A stretch of 64,000 nt of DNA, taken from NCBI RefSeq assembly GCF_024347575.1, contig NZ_AP025503.1, positions 2,542,001-2,606,000 on the forward strand. The letters run 5' to 3'. The first letter of the stretch is position 1. Each line of letters starts with the position of its first letter. A program made the translations under genes and the position numbers. This stretch comes from Vibrio pelagius. GTDB taxonomy: Bacteria > Pseudomonadota > Gammaproteobacteria > Enterobacterales > Vibrionaceae. Below are positions 58,456 to 64,000 of this stretch, one piece after another. The notes under the pieces were generated by a model. It searched no databases, was not told the DNA's origin, and worked only from the letters and a program-made list of their open reading frames with translations.

Positions 58456-58509
58456 CTTGCCTGCTCTTAGAGCATCAATACAACAAGGCGGACAAACCGC
58501 CATGCAAGC
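58455..58509 (+). ncRNA. Predicted three-way junction between the ATPase genes
   Basis: Outer stem GCTTGC (58455-58460) with GCAAGC (58504-58509), beginning at the last base of the stop codon. Inside lie hairpin A (TGCTC, TTA, GAGCA; 58462-58474) and hairpin B (GGCGG, ACAAA, CCGCC; 58487-58501), joined by a 12-base single strand. All three stems pair perfectly. Lies 30 bases before the next start codon. Confidence 0.5.
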
Positions 58510-58539
58510 AAAAAGCGATAAAGGATTCTGGAGACAATT

Positions 58540-59535
58540 ATGAGCAAAAATTACGGTCAACTATTGGTAGAAGGTAAGAACGTCGTCAAAGACTTCCCAA
58601 TAAGCAGTACCACAATTCAAACTCCAATGATGCGTGCGATCAACGACGTGTCATTCAAGATGTATAAAAGCCGTGGTCTCGCCGTTGTAGGTGAATCAGG
58701 CTCAGGTAAATCAACCACAGCGAAGATGATCGCTAAGATGTACGCGCCAACTGATGGTGTTATCGAATACAAAGGTCGCGATATCCAAACTATCGCGTCT
58801 AAGCGTGATTTGATGACCTACCGTGAAGGCGTACAGATGGTATGGCAAGACCCGTTTGGTTCACTCAACCCAACTCACAACATCTTCCACCATATTTTGC
58901 GCCCACTGCTGATTCACAAAAAAGTGGACCCTCGCAATAAGCGTGAGCAAGAAGAGCGCGTATACGATCTTCTTGAGCAAGTTGGTTTGATCCCACCAAA
59001 AGAGACAGCTCAGAAGTACCCACACCAACTGTCTGGCGGCCAGCGTCAGCGTGTCAACCTGGCGCGTAATATCGCAGTAGGTGCTGAAGTGGTTCTTGCT
59101 GATGAGCCAACTTCAATGCTCGACGTATCAATCCGTGCTGGTGTTCTCAACCTGATGGAAGAGATGAAGTTTGAGAAAGAGATGTCGCTACTTTACATCA
59201 CCCACGATATCGCGACAGCTCGCTACATCGCGGAAGACCTTTCAGTGATGTATGTCGGACACATGGTGGAATGGGGAGATACCGATGAGGTCATCGCCAA
59301 CCCACAACACCCATATACCCAGCTTTTGGTGTCAGCAGTTCCGGATCCAAAGAAATCAATCCATGAAAAATTGGCTGGCAACAAAGGGGAAATTCCACTG
59401 TGGACTCCTGAGTCTGCAGGTTGTCCTTTTGCTGGTCGCTGCACGCACGCAACCGACAAGTGTAAAGAGCAACTGCCGGGTGTGACTCAGTTGGATGAAA
59501 ACCACTTCGTACGTTGTTACCTGCACGAGAGTTAA
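58540..59535 (+). CDS. Chitin-oligosaccharide ABC transporter ATPase 2 (DppF-type)
   Basis: 331 residues. Walker A GESGSGKST near 53-61, QMVWQDPFGSLNP, signature LSGGQRQRVN, Walker B VVLADEPTSMLD, H-loop YITHDIAT, and the C-terminal CPFAGRCTHATDKC. Last importer gene; a terminator follows. Confidence 0.94.
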   Translation: MSKNYGQLLVEGKNVVKDFPISSTTIQTPMMRAINDVSFKMYKSRGLAVVGESGSGKSTTAKMIAKMYAPTDGVIEYKGRDIQTIASKRDLMTYREGVQMVWQDPFGSLNPTHNIFHHILRPLLIHKKVDPRNKREQEERVYDLLEQVGLIPPKETAQKYPHQLSGGQRQRVNLARNIAVGAEVVLADEPTSMLDVSIRAGVLNLMEEMKFEKEMSLLYITHDIATARYIAEDLSVMYVGHMVEWGDTDEVIANPQHPYTQLLVSAVPDPKKSIHEKLAGNKGEIPLWTPESAGCPFAGRCTHATDKCKEQLPGVTQLDENHFVRCYLHES

Positions 59536-59542
59536 TCATTGG

Positions 59543-59573
59543 GGTTGGGGGCAGCACTGTCCCTAACCTTTTC
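59543..59573 (+). terminator. Terminator-like hairpin after the importer genes
   Basis: GGTTGGGG, ten-base loop, CCCTAACC followed by TTTTC. Partial readthrough into the glycosidase genes is likely. The 245 bases from 59574 to 59818 would hold any second promoter; nothing definite was found apart from the repeat GTAAGTAAGTGA (near 59628). Confidence 0.6.
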
Positions 59574-59818
59574 ACTCTGGTCATTTAACGTCGACCATTT
59601 TTAACCAAAGATTTATACCAATCACAGTAAGTAAGTGATCAAAAATAGCGCAGGAAAAAGGCTTGAGAACAAGACAGAATTTTTCGATAAGTAGTTATTC
59701 TACAATCAAAAATTCTAACGCAGTTATCGAGCATTTTAACAAGCTAGGGTGAGCAATTATTTACTACGATTGATATTAGTACCTAGCCAATAGAAATTAG
59801 GACTGTCGGAGACATTTG

Positions 59819-61540
59819 ATGCTGTTACTCACCAATCACATCGGCTATGAAGCCAACGCGCCAAAGCAAGCGATACTGCAAACTCGTAAGGCTCGTCTTT
59901 CCTCTACCTCCGTACTGTTGGTGTGTGCAGATAATCATGTCACCGTTGATAGTTTTGATGTGGTTAAGCACGGCCAAGTTGCAAACTGGCACACAGGAAA
60001 CTACTTCACGATTGATTTCAGTGAAGTGACCAAACCGGGGCGTTACTATCTGCGCTTTGAAAATCTGCGTTCGGAAATTTTCGAGATTGGTGAAAAGCTA
60101 CTGATGCAGAGAACCTTCTCTGACGTTCTGCACTACTTCAAATCACAGCGCTGTGGTGGCATTTTCGATAAGAAGGACAAACAGGCTCAATTGCTGGGCA
60201 CTGATCGTTATGTTGATGTCCACGGTGGTTGGTACGACGCATCGGGGGACGTCAGTAAGTACTTTAGTCATCTCTCTTATGCAAACTACCTAAATCCACA
60301 ACAGATTCCGATGGTGGTTTGGAATATGCTCAAAGGGCTGCGTTTAGCTCTGGATCATGAAGCATTCCAAAAGTTCACTCAAACTCGCCTTACTGAAGAG
60401 GCACTGTTTGGCGCCGACTTCTTAGTGCGTATGCAAGATGCAGCCGGATACTTCTACATGACTGTATTTGATAAGTGGAGCAAAGATATCAACCAACGTG
60501 ATATCTGTGCCTATGCGACGCAGGAAGGTATCAAATCTGACGATTTTCAAGCTGGTTTCCGTCAAGGCGCAGGAGTTGCTATCGCTGCACTAGCCAGCGC
60601 TTCTGCTCTAGAAGTTTCTGGAGAGTTCTCTAATCAAACCTATTTAGAGACAGCTGAAAAAGGCTACTGGCACCTAAAAGAGTACAACCACCTCTATCTC
60701 AACGATGGTGAAGAGAACATCATCGATGAGTACTGCGCACTATTAGCGGCAAGCGAACTCTATCGCGTAACTAAAGACTCTAAATACCTTGCTGAGGCAA
60801 GAATCTGGACTAAACGCCTTAGCCAGCGCCAACAGTCAGATCAAACCGTTGAGTATTTCTGGTCTACAACTGCTGACGGCTCGCGCCCCTATTTCCATGC
60901 TGCAGAAGCAGGATTGCCTGTTATCGCTCTATGCGAATACTTAGCTATAGAACCGGATGAGCAGCAGCATCAAGCTGCACGTCTCGTGGTCGAGCAAGCC
61001 TGCCAATTTGAAGTCAATATTACCGACAAAGTCACGAACCCATTTGGCTACCCTCGACAATATGTCAAACCAGTCGACGGCGATAAGCGAGACGCCTTCT
61101 TCGTCGCTCACAACAACGAAACGGGCTATTGGTGGCAGGGGGAGAATGCGCGCCTAGGTTCTTTGGCGACTATGGCATTACTCGCTCAACCGTATATTCA
61201 TAACGAAGCACTTAAAGCTCGTCTGATTACCCTATCTCAAAACTGTTTAGACTGGATTTTAGGTCTCAACCCTTACCACATGTGCATGCTAGACGGTCAC
61301 GGCCACAACAACCCAGACTACCTGCCACAACTTGGTTTTTTCAATGCCAAGGGCGGTATTTGTAATGGCATTACTGCGGGTTTTGAAGACGAGGAAGATA
61401 TCGCCTTTAATCCACCCGCTCAGAAAGACGACATGCTGCAAAACTGGCGTTGGGGGGAGCAGTGGATCCCTCATGCTGCTTGGTATCTGTTAGCAACAGC
61501 CGCCCAGTTTAACTTCAGCGTTAATCAAGGGGAGCAATAA
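59819..61540 (+). CDS. Family 9 glycoside hydrolase (chitosan/GlcN exo-hydrolase type)
   Basis: 573 residues, cytoplasmic (no signal peptide). N-terminal Ig-like CelD_N domain (TNHIGYEANAPKQAIL ... GRYYLRFEN), then the (alpha/alpha)6 GH9 domain: GGWYDASGDVSKYF near 137-151 carries the catalytic aspartates; the acid glutamate is in GFEDEEDIAFN near the C-terminus. Vibrionaceae GH9 proteins of this type have been shown to be exo-beta-glucosaminidases rather than cellulases, which fits a location between the (GlcNAc)n importer and glucosamine kinase. The ATG at 59819 has CGGAG seven bases upstream; a TTG directly precedes it. Confidence 0.85.
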   Translation: MLLLTNHIGYEANAPKQAILQTRKARLSSTSVLLVCADNHVTVDSFDVVKHGQVANWHTGNYFTIDFSEVTKPGRYYLRFENLRSEIFEIGEKLLMQRTFSDVLHYFKSQRCGGIFDKKDKQAQLLGTDRYVDVHGGWYDASGDVSKYFSHLSYANYLNPQQIPMVVWNMLKGLRLALDHEAFQKFTQTRLTEEALFGADFLVRMQDAAGYFYMTVFDKWSKDINQRDICAYATQEGIKSDDFQAGFRQGAGVAIAALASASALEVSGEFSNQTYLETAEKGYWHLKEYNHLYLNDGEENIIDEYCALLAASELYRVTKDSKYLAEARIWTKRLSQRQQSDQTVEYFWSTTADGSRPYFHAAEAGLPVIALCEYLAIEPDEQQHQAARLVVEQACQFEVNITDKVTNPFGYPRQYVKPVDGDKRDAFFVAHNNETGYWWQGENARLGSLATMALLAQPYIHNEALKARLITLSQNCLDWILGLNPYHMCMLDGHGHNNPDYLPQLGFFNAKGGICNGITAGFEDEEDIAFNPPAQKDDMLQNWRWGEQWIPHAAWYLLATAAQFNFSVNQGEQ

Positions 61541-61541
61541 C

Positions 61542-62411
61542 ATGTACTACGTTGGTATTGATGGCGGCGGCACCTCTTGCCGAGCTCGAATCCGTGACAC
61601 TGAAGGCCAATTTATTGGTGAAGCCAAAAGCGGCAGCGCCAATATTCTTCTTGGTACTGATATTGCGATGGCGTCCATCGTAGCTGCTATTCGTGATGCC
61701 GCTCTACAAGGCGGTTTAACGGAGTCTGACTTTTCTAAGATGCATGTCGGACTAGCACTTGCGGGAGCTGAACAAAAAGCGGCTTGGTTGAGCTTTATGC
61801 AAATTGACCACCCTTTTGCCTCTATCACCCTAAATACCGATGCCTATGGTGCTTGTGTTGGCGCGCACAACGGGCAAGACGGCGCGATCATGATTGGTGG
61901 TACAGGCTCATGTGGCATCTTGCTCAAAGATGGGGATCAACACGTCGTTGGTGGTCGTGAGTTCCCAATCTCAGACCAAGGCGGTGGTGCCGTGATGGGA
62001 CTGAGACTTATCCAGCAAGTGCTGCTTGCAGAAGACGGTATTCGCCCAAAAACATCACTGTGCCAACACGTCATGAACCACTTCGATAATGACGTCGACA
62101 ATATTGTTGAATGGTCAAAGACCGCCATACCAAAAGACTACGGTCAGTTTTCCCCGGTGATTTTTCAACTCGCTAACGAAGGGGATGAGCTCGCGATTGA
62201 GATGCTCAAACAAACTGCAGCTGACATCGAGATGTTTATCAATGCCCTCCACCGAAAAGGAGCCAATCAAGTGTGCCTAATGGGCAGTATCGCTGAACGT
62301 ATTCTGCCTTGGCTCTCTCCCGTTGTTCAGCAATGGGTTGTACAGCCTCAATTCGACGCCATCGAAGGTGCGTTGATGTTTGCTGGCAAGCCCGAACACA
62401 ACTTGTACTAA
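61542..62411 (+). CDS. gspK: Glucosamine kinase GspK
   Basis: ATP-dependent glucosamine kinase of the BadF/BadG/ROK-like superfamily, 289 residues. Phosphate-1 motif YVGIDGGGTSCRAR at the N-terminus, GALGGTG-type MIGGTGSCGILL near 116-127, FPISDQGGGAVMGLRLIQ near 141-158. Starts two bases after the GH9 stop, so products of the glycosidase are phosphorylated at once. Matches V. cholerae VC0614. Confidence 0.92.
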   Translation: MYYVGIDGGGTSCRARIRDTEGQFIGEAKSGSANILLGTDIAMASIVAAIRDAALQGGLTESDFSKMHVGLALAGAEQKAAWLSFMQIDHPFASITLNTDAYGACVGAHNGQDGAIMIGGTGSCGILLKDGDQHVVGGREFPISDQGGGAVMGLRLIQQVLLAEDGIRPKTSLCQHVMNHFDNDVDNIVEWSKTAIPKDYGQFSPVIFQLANEGDELAIEMLKQTAADIEMFINALHRKGANQVCLMGSIAERILPWLSPVVQQWVVQPQFDAIEGALMFAGKPEHNLY

Positions 62412-62432
62412 TAGACTTAACAGGGAAGTGAT

Positions 62433-64000
62433 ATGAATTACCGCATTGACTTAGCCGTTCTCTCAGAACAGAAGCAAAACTGCCGCTTTGGTCTAACCGT
62501 ACACAACTTAAGTGATGCCGACATCAAAACATGGTCGCTACACTTTGCCTTTGATCGTTTTATTGTTCCAGAGAGCTTATCGCAAGGCACTCTGACTCAG
62601 GTAGGTAGCTACTGCACGTACACGCCGAATGACTGCGAACTTAAAGCCAATAATCACTACTACTTTGAATTCAGTATTCAGAGTGCTCCGTTCCGTTTTC
62701 TTTCGGACGGTTTAAACGATGCGTTTGTCCAAACTCACACTAATAATGAAACGCAAATCTTACCCGTAGATATTTCCCCAATTGTTCTGGCCTCTCCTTA
62801 CCGCGAACGCACTGAAGTTCCTCAGGTTGATGCCGCGCCATTGGCGCTGATCCCACAACCAAACTCAGTCACAATACAAAACGGGCTCTTCCCTCTAAAC
62901 CCAAACACAGCGCTCGCTATCACCTCTGCACTGGCAAGCGATGGTGGAGAGTGGCTGAAAGAAGAATTGCGCACCCATTTCGAGCTATCACTGCCTGAGC
63001 AAGAGGTGGGTGCCATTACATTTAGAGCCAACCCAACACTCGATGATGCTGAATATAAACTCACGGTAACAGAGGAAGCCATAACAGCAGAAGCCGGTAG
63101 TCAAAGTGGTTTTATCCATGCAGCCGCAACCCTGATTCAACTTATTGATCAGCAAGGTGTGGAGTCTTTCTCAGTTCCATGCTGCAAAATCGTCGACAAA
63201 CCAAGATTTAAATACCGCGGGATGATGCTCGACTGTGCACGCCACTTTCACTCACTAGAGGATGTGAAGCGTTTAATCAACCAGCTCGCCCTATACAAGT
63301 TTAATGTTTTCCACTGGCACCTCACTGACGATGAAGGTTGGCGCATAGAGATAAAACAGCTGCCTAAACTGACCGACATTGGCGCATGGCGCGGTCTTAA
63401 TGAAGCACTGGAACCTCAATATACCCATCTGGCACAGCGCTACGGTGGCTATTACACCCAACAAGAGATTCGTGAAGTGATCGCCTACGCCGAAAAGCGC
63501 GGCATTACAGTGATTCCAGAAATTGATATCCCGGGTCACTGCCGAGCAGCAATCAAATCTCTACCACAGATGTTGGTTGAGCAGGAAGATACAACCGCAT
63601 ACAAGAGTATTCAGCACTATACCGATAACGTACTTAACCCAGGGCTTAAAGGCACCTATCAGTTCCTAGATATTGTTATCGAAGAAGTCGCTGCTCTCTT
63701 TCCAAACAAGCTTATCCACATGGGCGCCGATGAAGTGCCACATGGCGTTTGGACAAACAGTCCTGCAGCTCAAGCAGTAATGAAAGAACACGGTTATCAA
63801 GACAGTAAAGAGCTGCAAGGTCACCTATTCCGCTATGCCGAAAACAAGCTCAAACAGCTTGGTAAAAAAATGGTCGGCTGGGAAGAAGCACAACACGGCG
63901 ACAAGGTCAGCAAAGAGACCATCATCTACTCATGGCTAAGTGAAGAAGCCGCTGTCAATTGTGCTAGACAAGGCTTTGACGTGGTGCTGCAACCAGCTCA
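62433..64000 (+). CDS. Family 20 beta-N-acetylhexosaminidase (C-terminus cut by window edge)
   Basis: About 522 codons are present. No signal peptide, so cytoplasmic, acting on imported oligosaccharides. Order: N-terminal sandwich domain, a GH20b domain, then the TIM barrel from about 255 (FKYRGMMLDCARHFHSLEDVKRLINQLALYKFNVFHWHLTDDEGWRIEIK). Catalytic pair in HMGADEVPHG. Similar to Vibrio ExoI chitobiase/GlcNAcase. GGGAAG precedes the ATG; 21 bases after gspK. Confidence 0.93.
   Translation, partial: MNYRIDLAVLSEQKQNCRFGLTVHNLSDADIKTWSLHFAFDRFIVPESLSQGTLTQVGSYCTYTPNDCELKANNHYYFEFSIQSAPFRFLSDGLNDAFVQTHTNNETQILPVDISPIVLASPYRERTEVPQVDAAPLALIPQPNSVTIQNGLFPLNPNTALAITSALASDGGEWLKEELRTHFELSLPEQEVGAITFRANPTLDDAEYKLTVTEEAITAEAGSQSGFIHAAATLIQLIDQQGVESFSVPCCKIVDKPRFKYRGMMLDCARHFHSLEDVKRLINQLALYKFNVFHWHLTDDEGWRIEIKQLPKLTDIGAWRGLNEALEPQYTHLAQRYGGYYTQQEIREVIAYAEKRGITVIPEIDIPGHCRAAIKSLPQMLVEQEDTTAYKSIQHYTDNVLNPGLKGTYQFLDIVIEEVAALFPNKLIHMGADEVPHGVWTNSPAAQAVMKEHGYQDSKELQGHLFRYAENKLKQLGKKMVGWEEAQHGDKVSKETIIYSWLSEEAAVNCARQGFDVVLQPA

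Overview
The window is a stretch of a Vibrio (Gammaproteobacteria, Vibrionaceae) main chromosome. Two things show this: the individual proteins (an OmpU-type porin, a ChiS-type chitin sensor, a vcCNT-like NupC, UbiTUV, an initiator tRNA beside tRNA-Leu(GAG)) and the gene order, which follows the V. cholerae block that runs from prfC to the chitin-oligosaccharide operon. No insertion sequence, prophage, integron or CRISPR array is visible. Gene identities and V. cholerae comparisons come from memory of the protein families, not from a search.

Region 1-9.4 kb, nearly all minus strand: nupC (cut by the left edge) with a CRP/CytR-like promoter, a TatD-family hydrolase, a 44-codon gene, prfC (RF3), a membrane GGDEF-EAL protein divergent from a PstS-like periplasmic binding protein, rimI/holD, a GNAT acetyltransferase and ubiT. 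Region 9.4-13.7 kb, plus strand: a RocS-like PAS-GGDEF-EAL protein sits between ubiT and ubiU-ubiV, the oxygen-independent ubiquinone hydroxylation genes. Region 13.8-15.7 kb: a MATE transporter and its likely MarR repressor, with matching operators.

Region 15.8-33 kb is the classic translation/RNA block on the minus strand: nlpI, pnp, rpsO, truB, rbfA, infB, nusA, rimP, tRNA-fMet, tRNA-Leu(GAG), secG, glmM, folP, ftsH, rlmE; then yhbY (+) and greA (-). RNA structures punctuate it, including an RNase III-type hairpin in the pnp leader. Region 33-46.7 kb: ompU with a long A-tract regulatory region, dacB (PBP4), a CBS-less MgtE-type transporter with a leader peptide, tyrS, a ShyC-like M23 endopeptidase, an RND efflux pair, erpA and hemL.

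Region 46.7-64 kb: a 41-residue Cys-rich membrane peptide, an AI-2E family transporter, rsmC, then the chitin system: chiS, an 825-bp regulatory region, the chitin-oligosaccharide binding protein, a five-gene ABC importer set, a family 9 glycosidase, glucosamine kinase and a family 20 hexosaminidase that runs off the right edge. These genes together sense, import and break down (GlcNAc)n and GlcN-containing oligosaccharides.

The most interesting non-coding signals are: a 14-codon leader peptide nested in a 9-bp stem before the MgtE-type gene; three TTTAACGTT repeats plus a 16-bp palindrome in the chitin promoter; a long hairpin in the cbp leader; a predicted three-way junction between the two ABC ATPase genes; and CRP-like sites 52 bp apart upstream of nupC.
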